A stretch of 64,000 nt of DNA. It comes from Gymnopus androsaceus JB14. Lineage: Eukaryota; Basidiomycota; Agaricomycetes; Agaricales; Omphalotaceae. Below, piece by piece: positions 12,150-23,774 of this stretch. The position numbers were made by a program, and so were the translations under genes. The notes under the pieces are model-generated. The model was not told the origin of the DNA. It saw only the letters and a program-made list of their open reading frames with translations, and searched no databases. The stretch is from NCBI GenBank assembly GCA_009733575.1, contig ML769696.1, positions 1 to 64,000 of the forward strand, in the 5' to 3' direction. Position 1 is the stretch's first letter, and the number at the start of each line of letters is the position of its first letter.

Positions 12150-13960
12150 GAAGCCATGATTTAGAGACAACGGAGAGTGTTTTGAGGTGGTGATTCGAAA
12201 AGGCGGTCAATGAAGAGGTCAAATATTTTCTCGAGAAACGTTCAAAGTTCATAAGTCAAATTAAAATAACAAATTAAAATAACCAATTAAAACGGAGTCG
12301 AATACATAAGGTTGATATCATCTCCAGCATGAGTCCTACGCCTTCGCCCATCCCTTCTCTTCTTCAGCCAAAGATAGTATCGTATCCTTCACCGAAGTCT
12401 TCCAATCAATATACTTTTCGATTCCAAGAACTTGCTTCGCCCGAGTTGTATCAATAACCGATATCGGTCCAGGGTATGGCGCCAACCCATCTCTCGCCTC
12501 CTTCGAGGGAAGCCTCTTCCTGATTTCTTCCGGCAATCCAGCATCATCAGATTCCAGATACTCTACAGCTTCTTTCCACTGGAAAGGCGCTCCAACCAGG
12601 AACCTCTGTGGCTGGTTCGCCTTGATGATATCTGCGTGGACAGCAAGTAATGCAGCGACGTGTGCCCTCGCTGCGTCCCTGACATCACAAAAGTTTGGTG
12701 AAACAATTGGAGGGAATTTGCCTCCGAGGAGAGAGTATACAAAGCCGTTGGTGCCTAGACTTGAAGCACTTGTAGAAGGAGGAAATCCAGGGGCGGAGGG
12801 GCCATAGAGGAACGGTGGGTTAACTGTGTGGGGTAATTATAAGGATTTTAGTTTAGCAAGCGCGCACAAGAGAATCGACATACGTGCAGCCATCTTCACT
12901 CCGGGGGTCTCTTTCACAAATTTAAATGCTGCCTTCTCTGCAAGCTGTTTGGAAGCCACATACACGCGGAAAGCGTTGTCGGGTTGGGATATACCGTCTT
13001 CTCGGGTGGCGGTTGGGAGCATGTCTTCGGTGTAAGTGAGACCATCGAAAGCACCGTTGTTGTCCACTGAGTATCAAGGAGATTAGACAGAGGTTAAGTA
13101 TTTTATCGAGGAGAGAACGTACAGCTTTGATACATCGCTGCGATGCTACTGGTTACGACAAAGTTCTTGATCTCTGCGTCGTTAGCCTGACGGAGGACGT
13201 TGAGAGTGCCTGCGACAGCGGTCTAGTTGCCCGTCAGTGAAGTCGGTTATAGTAGGCAATACTACAAGACTACTCACATCAATCAACACTTTCAGCAGAT
13301 TCTCTTCCAGCCAAAGGGGACGCGACGTGCATAACGGAACCAACGCCTGCAACACGGTTTCAATGAGCACAAACTAGATACATTGGTTGATTGATGTACG
13401 AACCTTGCAACGCTTCTGTCAGATCGCTCGACGCGATATCGTCTAATTGAGCAAACTCAAGATTAGGATACATTTGAGCTAGCTTGGATGCACGCAGTGA
13501 TTCGAGTCTGGAGCGACGGGCGGTTCCTCGAACGCGGAAACCTTTGCGGAGGAGTTCGACGGTAACATGGGAGGCTAGGAAGCCTGATACACCGGTTACC
13601 TACATAGTCGGGAGTTGTTAGTGTATGTGTTCCAATGGTGTAGTAGATGGGAGAACTTACAAGGACGAGATGTTGACTGCTCATGATGAGGATGTTATAG
13701 AGGAGATTAAATGAGAACGGGAATGTTTTGAAAGAAACCACATACCAACGATGTGCTTTATAGTACTTGGTTTGAAGGACTCGGGAGGATTAGTATTGTC
13801 CGAGATTGCTTTGAGATTGCTGAGACATATGAAAACGTTAGTAAGCAATTCTACGAGCCTCGGGGATAGCGATTTTCTGACTATCGCCGGCCCGAGGTGC
13901 GACGACGTCGGCATGGTGTTTGCTGCAGTGCTTCGCGTCAGTGATAATGTCTAATGTAAC
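12150..13960. repeat. Segmental duplication unit C (carries dehydrogenase copy 3)
   Basis: The 3' flank at 12150-12300 repeats, with many small changes, the 3' flanks of units A and B (the AAGCCATGATTT block and the TCTCGAGAAACGTTC block). The 5' flank to about 13960 shares the sequence rich in AAAGCAATCTCGGAC that also precedes copy 4. Confidence 0.7.
12336..13684 (-). pseudogene. Extended short-chain dehydrogenase/reductase, copy 3 (one frame break)
   Basis: Exons lie at 13684-13661, 13599-13404, 13346-13278, 13222-13123, 13066-12884 and 12823-12336, with the same lengths as copy 2 except exon 3, which has 69 bases instead of 68. The extra A in GCTGAAAGTG (near 13290) shifts the frame and gives a TGA right at the exon 3 donor, before the active-site Tyr. 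The other exons are fully open, including the YVASK motif and the long last exon. Correcting one base would give a protein the length of copy 2. It may therefore be functional if the base is a consensus error; as written the product stops after roughly 97 residues. Confidence 0.8.
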
Positions 13961-14078
13961 GCAATCGACAAGAGGATGAGGACTACTAGGAAACACTGGG
14001 CCTATGCTTGCGGTTTATTCGACGAAACTGGACCCAGTGATTATATTGTCTCTCTCTCTAAACATGCGATCCGTCTGT

Positions 14079-15095
14079 CTACACATTGGCCCACCTCCCA
14101 ATCCAAAATCGACAATTGTCTTTCCTCACGGCTAACGCTTCTGAATCCAGATTGCTGACGGGTAATGTCCCAAGCCACCTTGATCTGTCTTCATCGATCT
14201 GTTCTTGGAGCACAAACCCAGACTCGGTGGCCTTTTGTAGGAATGAAGAGCAAACTTCAGGAAGTGTGTACTTCCCTGCCTGAAAGTCCATTAATTAACC
14301 AAGCAAGCCGATAGTAACGATACATACAGCGACATACACCCTTGCATCGGTCGTTTTTGCCAGAAGAAGTGATAGGGATTTGACGAGCACGTCGTGTGAA
14401 GAGTCAAAATGAAGTAGGTCCGAGAGAATAACAATCTCAAAGGCAGTATTGTCAGATGGTAGCAATGCTCTAATGAACAAGGATACATCACGACTGTGTG
14501 TAATTTTGAAAGATTTAAACTTACAACAATTCTTGTATATCTTCGCCCCATTCATAGCCTCTACAGTGTAGCTGGCATGAGGGCAAAACGAGCGCTCTGT
14601 TACGGTCAACATTACGCTGCAAGTTTCGCAGAATAATTGGATCGGGATAATCTGAAGTCACTACAAGTGATGGTGTATTGGATGAATTCGAGATGATACA
14701 CGAGGCGAGAGATGGAAGAGAACAGCCTGCGCCGAGTTCAATCACTAGATTACAAGAGTCAGAAGTGCAACGGATGCTGGTATACAAGGAGAATACGCAC
14801 AGGTTTTTCCTTGTAGATCAATCAATCCTCGTTCAATTCTTTCCGCGAGAAGCAAGGAAGGAGAAAAGAGATGATCAGCAAGAAGCGTGTTTGCTTTTCC
14901 TTCCTAGGATGAATTGAATTGTCAACTACTTGAACAAGGTTAGAGTAGAAAGATTAAACCGAAAACAATGGTACCAACCTTTGGTGCCACAGTGAGCTTG
15001 AGAGGTCCGTACGATATAATTTCGTCGTCTATCACTGGAGCCCCTCCTAGAAAGGATAACGCATCGTTCAAAATGTCCTCAGAAGATTGCGCCAT
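14079..15095 (-). CDS. EFM7: Protein N-methyltransferase of the EFM7/NNT1 type (268 aa, 5 exons)
   Basis: Exons 15095-14979, 14903-14801, 14744-14525, 14493-14328 and 14279-14079 join into 268 codons plus TAG with consistent phases. The protein is a class I SAM-dependent methyltransferase of the Methyltransf_16 family. Motif I is LIELGAGCSLPSL at residues 74-86. The acidic loop and post-I region read DYPD at 105-108, followed by LRNLQRN. The C-terminal ALAVRKDNCRFWIGRW block is characteristic of fungal EFM7/NNT1. In yeast this enzyme methylates the N-terminus and Lys3 of translation elongation factor eEF1A in the cytoplasm; that role is carried over by family membership. It stands head to head with the coiled-coil gene at 15503, with about 400 bp between the two starts that may serve both as promoter. 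Confidence 0.85.
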
Positions 15096-15502
15096 GAAGG
15101 TAAGATAAGAAGAAGGTCGTCGGAGTCTCGGAGATATCGGGTCGATGAGCGCTTAGATCACAAGGGACCATTAACACGCGTCACAGACTGTAGTACTTCT
15201 CTTCTTGTACTTGGACGTACGTGCGATTCGCGGCGATCTCAGCTGGAAAGGTTGGCTTGTTTCTCTAATGAGAGGACAGCAGATATTCCGTTGTAAGTTT
15301 ACTAATACTTTTCAATTTCACTATTAAAACTCTGATGGAAATTCTGTAGATTCCGAGAACTGTGCGCACAATACCGAACACGAGGCAATTTTGAGTCTAG
15401 GGCTTTCCCCCCGTCACGATCTATACTTCTGCCAGCTATTCCCTCTCTAATTTGCCTAAACTTGCCTAAACTTTGGCCTTTGTCTCTGGCCCAGTGAGCT
15501 CA

Positions 15503-18500
15503 ATGTCGAGCCCGCTTACGCCGTCGTCTTCAGCATCGGCAGCATCGAAAGCAATTCGACCTAATCCAGATATTGAGCCAGACGACCAATGGAAGGAAAA
15601 TCTAAAGGCTCAGATCCAGGTCAACTTGAACACTATGGTTCAGGATACTCAGCTTCAGTTGGAGCAGAACTTGAAGAAACAGCCTGGCGACAGTGTTCGT
15701 CTGCATAAGGAGTTTGCAGCTGCTATGAACGATATACAGAAGCTAGCTACGGAGACTTTTAAAGAAGAATTGGAACGGGAACGGCAGGAGCGCCGATGGG
15801 CTACAGGTCATGAACTTCCACCGGACTGGGCAGAGAACATGAAGAAGGGGCAGCAGGCTATTCTGGACCAGATAAAGGGCGGCAAGAGCTCCAGCAATGC
15901 TGACGGTTCCACTATTGATAGCCCACTGGAAACAGCTAGTCCTGTAGTGAGTTGTAATGCTGTTCACACTCACTTCAAACTCCAACAACATTACATTTAC
16001 AGTCCCCGTCTAATCCCAGGAGCATGCAAATCCCTGTCAGTCCACATATGAATGTCTCTCCTACCCCTCGTCTTTCTAAAGCGACCCCAAGGACCACGCC
16101 TCCAGAGCCAGAACCATCATCGGACGAAGACACGGACGAAGACAGTGACACTGAAGCTGTACGCAATAGACAACTAAGGTCGCAACCAATCGCTTCCTCT
16201 ACAAGGTCTCGCGATGAAGATACTACGGTCGGTCGATCTTCTTGGGAATCAGGATCTCTCAATCTCAATCGAGCTCCGCGTCCATATTCTTCTGGTATAT
16301 CTCCCAAACCAACACCAGAGGTCTGGATCCCTCCCAAGGAGGAAAATCCGACCTCAAATCGACCCCAGCGCCGGGGTAGTACAGCCAGTGTAAGGTCTAT
16401 AGGATCTGCATCTGCAAGCTCCCGACGTCCGCCTGTCACTGATACGATTCCAGAGACCATACCCGTTGCCAAGAGCAATTCTGATCTCACTGCCAAGTCT
16501 GAACAGGAACGTTCACGTATTCAGGATGCTGATCAGGCGTGGCGCAACTTGGAGTCCGCCAAGGAGCGACGCCGTACTTCGGATGGCACACAAGCTTCGA
16601 GTAGTGCCGTTGCTACCAACGGTCCATCCACCGGAACGTCGCCTGGAATAAACCATATATCTTCTTCGCCTTCTCAATCGCGTCGTCCTCCTACACCACC
16701 TTTGAATACCAAGCCGATATATCGCAAAGCGTCGATTTGCGCAGGAAACTCCCTCGCAGCCTCTTTATCGGAAGGCTTCATTCGTTCAGGAAGGAGGTTC
16801 TCGGAACTTTGATAAAGTTCCTATTAGCCATCTATCCTTGTCTCGTCCAGTCGAGACGCCGTTTAATGATGATAGGTACACTCAATTTCCGTTTTTCCGA
16901 AGAGAATCCATCTCTGACAATCATTTATACAGCATCGATAGTCCTTATCAACCTCCCATCTCAGCCACGTTAGCGTATGCGCAAGCTGGAGAGACTTACC
17001 ATCCGCCTCCGCATGATCCAGAGTTGGATATGCGCTCGAGAAGCAGATATCCATCCAACGAGCCCCGATATATTCCAAATCCTCCGACCTCTGCTCCTGT
17101 TCCCAATTCACATTACCCTGCGTATCACAATCCGCCGTTTCACCAGGGACCCAGCCCTACCCATCCCAGCCTCCGCATCGTACAAACTACCCCTCATCAT
17201 CATCATCTTCCTCCCGCCAACCTCCATACTCTGCCTCTCCGTATTCACATTCCCAGCCTCCTACGACATATGATGATGAGACTGACTTCCCCGCGTACTA
17301 CAACGGTCCAGAGTCGCGGACTGGGTAGTGGAGGAATGCCTATGGGTATGCCCGGACATCATGATCCACAGTAGTCGTTCCCCTGCAGCCTCATACGATG
17401 CCTGGCGGGCGATGGAACCCACAGGGAGCACAGGGCCTCCGTTCAGCAATGTCTAATGGTAGTCTACGCGAACAGCACGCGCAGCATCAGGAGCGATATC
17501 GTCCTACACCCATATACACGAACTCCCTCGTCGATCCTCCCGAAGGATCCGAGGAAGGCTCAGAAACAACGACGGAATCGGAAAGTGATGACGAGCCAGA
17601 TACGAATCCCAGAAACAACTTTTCCTCTAATACGAGCTATTCCAGTTACTCGAATTCGAATTCCAAGTCCAACTCTAATCATTCTCATTCTCATCCATAC
17701 CATATCCAAACTCCAACGCCAACTCCAATTCCAATCCCTATCCCAAGTCGAAACAGCTAACCCCCAAATCGGAGGCGCCGCCGATATTAACGCAACAGGC
17801 TCCGGTGGATGAAGAAAGTTTGGAATATCAGCAGATGTTGGCGAAGAAGAGGAAACTGATGCGGGAAGCGGCGGATGCTGAAAAGGCGGTGGCGGCGGAG
17901 GAACAAAGGAAGAAAGAGGCTGCTGCGAAACAGGCGCTCGAGGAGGAAGTCAAGAGGAAGGAGGAGGCTGCTCGAGCTGAAGAAGCTAGGTTAAGGAAGG
18001 AACGAGAGGAAGAAGAAGCCAGGCTGTTGGCGGAACGGGAGGAGGCTGAGCGAAAGGAGGCTGAAGCTAGGGCTGCGGAGGCTTCGAAAAGGAAGGAGGA
18101 TGAAAAGCGCAGAAAGGAAGCAATTCGGCGGCAAAGGGAAGAGGATGCTAAGGAGGCAGCCAGGAAGAAGGAGGAGGAAAAAACGAGAAGGCGGTTGTTC
18201 GAGGAGGAGGCCCGGAGAAAAGAGGAGCTTAGAAAAGCGGAGGCTAAAGAGGCAGCCAAAAAGAGGGAGGAGGAGGAAATAAGAAGGCGGTTATTCGAGG
18301 AGGAGGCCCAGAGAAGAGAGGAGCTTAGAAAAGCGGAGGCTGAGCTTGCGCGCCGGGAAGACGAAGCCCGGAAGCGAGAGGATGAGATTAGGAAGAAGGA
18401 GGAAGAACTTCAGCGGAAGGAACTCGAACGGAAGGAAGCGGCAGCCCAGCTACGTGAGCAGCAGGCTCAGCTTCGGGAGGAAGAAGCTAGAAGAAAAGAA

Positions 18501-19850
18501 GCGGAGATCCAGGAGCGAGAAAGACAAGTTCGGCTTGCAGAGGAAGAGCTCCGGCGTCGGGAGGAACTCAAGCGTCGGGAGGAGGAACGTCGAGAGAGAG
18601 AGAGGGCTATTCAGGAAGAGGAAGAATCGCGTGTGCGCCTAGAGCAGGAAAGACTTGACAGAGAAGAGCGGTTACGTCGAGAGAAGGCTGCCGAGGAAGA
18701 ACTTATGCACCAGAATCGAATTGCGAAAGAAGAGCAAGAGCGCCTGGAGAATGAGATTGCTTGGAAGGAACTTGAGAAGCGCAAGGCTAAGGAAGCTGCT
18801 CGAAGGGAGGACCAAGCGAATATAAACCGACAGAAACAGGAGATGGAACGAAAGCAGATGGAGATGGAAGCCAAACGTAGGGAGCAGGAGAAACGACAGG
18901 AGGAAGAGCGGAAACGTGCAGAAACGGATAGACTGGCTCAGCAGGAGGAGTTTCGAAGACGGGAGGAAGAGATACGGAATAGGAAGCGGCACGATAGTGC
19001 GGCTTCTTGGGAGAGTTGGACTATGCCAGTTTCTGGTTCTACCAGTTGGGATACCAACCAGCACTCTTATTCTTCGTCAAGTCCTCCTTTCTCGAATACT
19101 AATACCAATAATGGAATGAACACTCCACAGCGTAGCAGCTCGACATCTTCTGCCTCTGGCTGGTCTACTAAGCCATCAAACTCTGCTTCTTCCACTAGTT
19201 CAGGCTGGTCCACCCCGAAACCGTCAGCTGCATCCACCGGTGCTACTTCGAGTGCGAGCCGAGCTTCCAATCCACCCCCTGCTTCACCTAGTGCTCCGCC
19301 TCTCAAACCTCGCAGTGGGTCTACTGGAACCGCTGGAGGAACACCTTTATCGAGCGCTCCTCTTACAGAGGAAGAGTGGCATCGGCGTAACGAGGAGCAA
19401 TTCCGTGCTCAGCAGGAACGCTTCCGTCAGGAGCAAGAGCGCCTGGAGCGCGAACGGATGGCCAAATCGAGCAAGGTCCAAGGCAAAGACGATGTCGTAA
19501 AGACGTTTGAGCACCATGCGCGGATTTGGCAACAACTATATGACTACCCCGAGTTGCGATGGGATATCTTTCCTTGGCCAATGCTCAGCAAACCTTCTTC
19601 GCCAGAGGATATCACCCAGCATGCAATCAGTGCGTATGTCTTTTCACCACACTATCCCGAGAAGGAGAAGCCGGAAAAGGACCGTATAAAGGAACAGATT
19701 CGAAGATGGCATCCTGATCGTTTCGAGACGAAGCTGTTGACAAAGGTCATCGAGGCGGACAAGGAAAGAGTGAAGGAGGGTGCAGGGAGTGTTGTAAGAA
19801 CTTTGAATAATCTTTTAACCAAATTGAATACTCCCAGTTTTTTTAGCTAA
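15503..19850 (+). CDS. Large coiled-coil protein with a C-terminal J-domain-like HPDRF motif (frame breaks in the low-complexity middle)
   Basis: Exon 1 (15503-15946) joins 16003 onward across a 56 bp intron. The first 400 residues are Ser/Pro-rich, with acidic tracts. From about 17860 to 19000 comes an almost pure Glu/Arg/Lys/Ala coiled coil of some 370 residues. A Ser-rich linker follows, then a C-terminal domain at 19480-19850 containing IRRWHPDRFET, like the J-domain-related end of NFKBIL1 and its fungal relatives. The coiled-coil and C-terminal parts form one uninterrupted frame to the TAA. In the middle the frame changes near 16733, 17146, 17452 and 17700, all in repetitive Ser/Pro/Asn sequence. 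A 47 bp GT-AG intron at 17325-17371 explains a fifth change. Function is unknown; a scaffold or RNA-processing role is only a guess. Confidence 0.7.
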
Positions 19851-20235
19851 CTATCTACTTACCTCCGAGCTGTGGTGGTCGCATCTATATTTCATTCTAT
19901 TGCTTGCTTCGTATGTATCTATCAACTCCCATCTGTTCTACATCTCTTGCATGCATGTACTTTTTTCCTGTCGTCCTTACAAACTACAACTCACTCTGTA
20001 TAACAATCAGTAGTATTTTCCAGAACCAAGAATAGATATGTTGAAACGATGGTAGGAGAAGCTCTCTGCTGCTGATGTTCATTGCTTTCGATTCGCCTTC
20101 GATACGCGAGTTATGGCGCAACTGGTGTTCGGTCAAGGTATGGTGTACAGCGTAAGAAATATAAAATTATCTATCGCAACATACAGCCTAATACAGCTCA
20201 CTATATAGTATCAAGTAGTAGTGGTTCAAGAAAAC
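19851..20235. other. 3' flank of the coiled-coil gene
   Basis: Pyrimidine-rich sequence just after the stop codon is followed by unremarkable sequence up to the edge of the fourth dehydrogenase unit. No gene is seen. Confidence 0.5.
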
Positions 20236-21379
20236 GGCATGGATAGCGCTTAGGACGATGATTTGGCAACAAGGGAGAGTGGTTTGAGTTCCACTGGTGA
20301 CTCGGAAAGATGGTCATTGAAAAAGTTGAAAAAGCCAAAGATTTCTCTCTCGAGAAACGTTCAGAGTTGAGAATGAAATTAAATGAAGAGGGGCTCGATA
20401 CATATCTAGGGTTAATGCCATATCTACCATCCAGATTCCTCCAGCGGATCTATGCCTTTACCCAGCCCTTCTTTTCTTCAGCTAAAGACAGTATTGTATC
20501 CTTCACCGAGGTCTTCCAACGAGGATAAGCCAGCGCCAGGCGGTGAGTTTCCCACAGCTCATTAGACGCTCATCACTTTGCTCTCACTCTCATCGCCCGA
20601 TAGCAACGCGTATAGCGCCATCTTCCAGCTCTCCCGCCCACCCACCCTGTTATGCCTGTACTTCAGTACGTCAACTCAAGCTTTGTCCCGCGTTTCTCGT
20701 TGCATTTAGCCCACCCACGCGCGCCAAGCCCAGCCAAACCTTAATATATCTTTGTCTAAATTCTCTCTTTGAGATTCTGATTCGAACTCAGACTATTTCT
20801 GATCTCCTTTACTCTGCTAGCCTAGCTATCCAAGAACTTGCTTCGCCGAGTCGGATCAATAACCGAGATCGGTCAGGGTATGGCGCCAACCCATCCCTCG
20901 CCTCCTTCGAGGGAAGCCTCTTCCTGGTATCCTCCGGCAATCCAGCATCAGCAGACTCAAGATACTCTACAGATTCTTTCCACTGGAAAGGTGCTCCAAC
21001 TAGGAACCTCTGTGGCTGGTTCGCCTTGATAATGTCGGCGTAGACAGCAAGTAATGCATCGACGTGCGCCCTCGCTGTGTCCCTAATATCACAAAGGTTT
21101 GGTGAAACAATTGGAGAGAGCTTTCCTTCGAGGAGAGAGTATACAAAGCCGTTGGTGCCTAGACTTGAAGAAGTTGTAGAAGGAGGGAATCCGGGGGCGG
21201 AGGGACCATAGAGGAACGGTGGGTTAACTGTGTGGGATAAGGATTTTATTTTAGTTTAGCACATATGATCACCACCCGCACAAGAGAATTGACATACTTG
21301 CAGCCATCTTCACTCCAGGGCTCTCTTTCACAAACTTGAACGCTGCCTTCTCTGCAAGCTGTTCGGAAGCCACATACTT
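20236..21379 (-). pseudogene. Dehydrogenase copy 4, 3' half (exons 5-6 and 3' flank) with an insertion
   Basis: The 3' flank of the dehydrogenase unit (20260-20420) runs into the end of exon 6. At 20520 the match stops, and about 310 bp of unrelated sequence follows. Exon 6 resumes at 20832 with AAGAACTTGCTTCGCC, having lost roughly 17 bases at the site. The minus-strand exon continues to the intron at about 21226, then exon 5 to 21379, where the match ends abruptly inside the codons just after the YVASK position. Several single-base losses (for example near 20860) close the frame. It lacks exons 1-4 on this strand. Confidence 0.85.
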
Positions 21380-21592
21380 CAGCAATTTCAAAGCAATCTC
21401 GGACAGAGTACTATCCGAACCGGCGTTCAGCGCTCAGCACTTGGTCGATGCCATGTAATAGACTTTCCTTCCTTCCTACCGAACTATTTTTACCATAAAA
21501 CATCGTTGTATATGGGGAAGTTCTTTCAAAACAGTTCCGTTCTCATTTAATCTCCAGCTCCTCATCCTAACCGAATCGATAACGTCCTCATC

Positions 21593-21985
21593 ATGAGCAG
21601 TCAACATCTCATCCTTGTAAGTCCCATCTACTACACCATTGGAACACATACACTAACAACTACCGACTATGTAGGTAACCGGAGTATCAGGCTTCCTAGC
21701 CTCACACGTTACCGTCGAGCTCCTCCGCAAAGGTTTCCGCGTTCGAGGAACCGCCCGTCGCGCCAGACTCGAGTCGCTGCGTGCATCCAAGCTAGTTCAA
21801 ATGTATCCTAATCTCGAGTTTGCCCAATTGGACGATATCGCGTCGAGCGATCTGACGGAAGCTTTGCAAGGTTACATCAATTACCGATGGTAATGTATCT
21901 CCCGGTGTTTTGGTGCTCATTGGAACCGCATTGTATTTGTCGTAACTAGTAGCCTTGCAGCGGTGTATCAAAGCTGTACGTCCTT
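21593..21985 (+). pseudogene. Dehydrogenase copy 4, inverted 5' half (exons 1-2 and a scrap of exon 4)
   Basis: On the plus strand, opposite to all other copies, exon 1 (21593-21616), a 58 bp intron and a full 196-base exon 2 (21675-21870) are intact, including the TGVSGFLASH codons. After part of intron 2 the sequence jumps directly to the last 40 bases of exon 4 (about 21936-21975) and its GTACGT donor, so exon 3 and most of exon 4 are deleted. The promoter side (21380-21592) is in the same inverted orientation. The segment AGCAATTTCAAAGCAATCTC at 21383 abuts exon 5 of the 3' half directly, which marks the inversion junction at about 21379/21380. Confidence 0.85.
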
Positions 21986-23774
21986 TCTTCAATGTAAATC
22001 ACTTAGAAGCCTCTGTCTGATCTTCTGCGCATTTTCTTCTCGGTGGTGCGTACTCGAATTCTGTCGTCTTGATTGCGCTGAGGGTAATTGGTGATATCGT
22101 CATGCTTTTGGGCTTCGAGTATCTTGTACATCGTATGAAGGGCGGGAACAGATCCAGAGGCCATTGCCCGACGTCGAGCAACAAGGAAGCATAATTTCAC
22201 TAAGAGGAGAGGTTCCATAAGAGGCAAGACCACTGACCTGACCCTAACGGATGCAGCGATGGACCTAAAGCTTGTGTTAGAATTGAGAGGAATAAAAGGA
22301 GTAACATTGTAAGCGAGTCCGATTTGCTCAGATATCATATGATAACGCAAGTTCCAAGCTCTACATCTGTACAGCCAATGATCATGAACTGCTATGGACG
22401 GTCTTCCTGAGTTCCTCAAGCGTCGGATCGCACTTTCTCAGACCACAGTACTTTTTATGACTCTTGATGGGCACACTATGAAATATATTAGACATTTTGG
22501 TCATAATGTGGAGACCTCAGACTGTGAGTGAATGAACGCCAAACAAGTCGCTGCGCTTGAGAGCTTTTCGATCTTTGGTCGTGGCATGGCAAGTGTAGCA
22601 AGTGTAAACCGCTACAGGCGACTCTTCAGTCAATAGATTGAGAAATGTGAACACAGCAATCCATCTGCTTCAACGCTTCATGTGATTGCTCCTTCGCCTG
22701 TTTCGCTCTGAAGTATTAGGTGATTAAAGAGCACGGCTGGGTGACTGGCTTGAAATTCATTCCAAGCTAACAGGATGCAGTAAGCCGGATTATCGAGATG
22801 AGAGAAAGAAGCCATAGTACATATACGTTCAAAATGATGCCTACTAGCGTTGCAACAATATAGCACTAGTTGCGGTAATACTGGAAAGCTTTGAGCTTGT
22901 CTGAGGATCCTTCAATATTTTGTAGCTCGTGCCCAACATATGGATGTCTAGAGAGGTAGATTTCTGTGACATCACCGTTGCCAAGTACAGGCTCAGTCGT
23001 TTCAGTTAAACATCTTTTTTTCAGCAGCAGCTTTTCTTCATAATACTTACAACTCACAAGATTGGTAAAATGATTGTATTCGCCGTCGCCTATGAGACCT
23101 TTTCATAGTCATTTTGGGGCAGGAGACCAAGTTTTGTCCGCGAGTCATGCGTGACACTGCGATATGAGTAGAGACCAAGTTCCATGCAAGTTAGTTCCTT
23201 TTCCGCCCAACCTGTTCCAATCTTCCTCAAAGCTGCCATAAACCACACGTCTCATCGCAAGAATAATGACCTTTCATGATTTCCTTGGTTATTATTGCAT
23301 TCTGCAGATTTATAGACAAAATATCCACGCTTGCCAGGCAAATTCAGTAGCAGGAATTTGCACCAACATGCGATGTGAATGAGTATGAATCATTGAGACA
23401 AGTCATTTCAAATGCATCCAATCTACTGGTAAACTTACGCATTAGTACACAGAACGAATAAGTCTATTGCAAGCACACCTACACGATCTGTACGTTTATC
23501 GGGACATTTTGGACAAGGCTTTGTCTTTGTGTGGTTAAGTTTCAGTTGGTCGAGAGTTTCTAAAAGCTTTCCGAAGGAGTGAGGAGTAATCAGGCATAGC
23601 AAACTCAAGAAGGTTCAAAGTTGGGGACGCTACCTTTGACGACAGTCGACCAAAGCCACGAAATAAAAATGTGAATAGATTACTTTGATTTAGGTGATTG
23701 TAAGTACAATCATTACTGTAAGTACAAGTAGAATAATTTAGATGACGACCAGCGTCCCTTCATCCTGCATCCCT
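21986..23774. other. Intergenic region without a recognised gene
   Basis: A 138-codon frame on the minus strand (22419-22003) is the longest open stretch. It has no domain I recognise, and its start does not sit in a convincing context, so I leave it uncalled. The rest holds only short frames. Confidence 0.4.

Noticed and set aside
6795..14000. Possible secondary-metabolite cluster of P450, reductases and methyltransferase
   Set aside because: The P450 is dead, the reductases are copies of one gene, the nearby methyltransferase is of the eEF1A-modifying type, and there is no core synthase.
17828..19581. Long minus-strand frames opposite the coiled-coil gene
   Set aside because: They are Ser/Leu/Ala-rich mirror images of the Glu/Arg-rich plus-strand codons, have no domains, and are best explained as antisense shadows.
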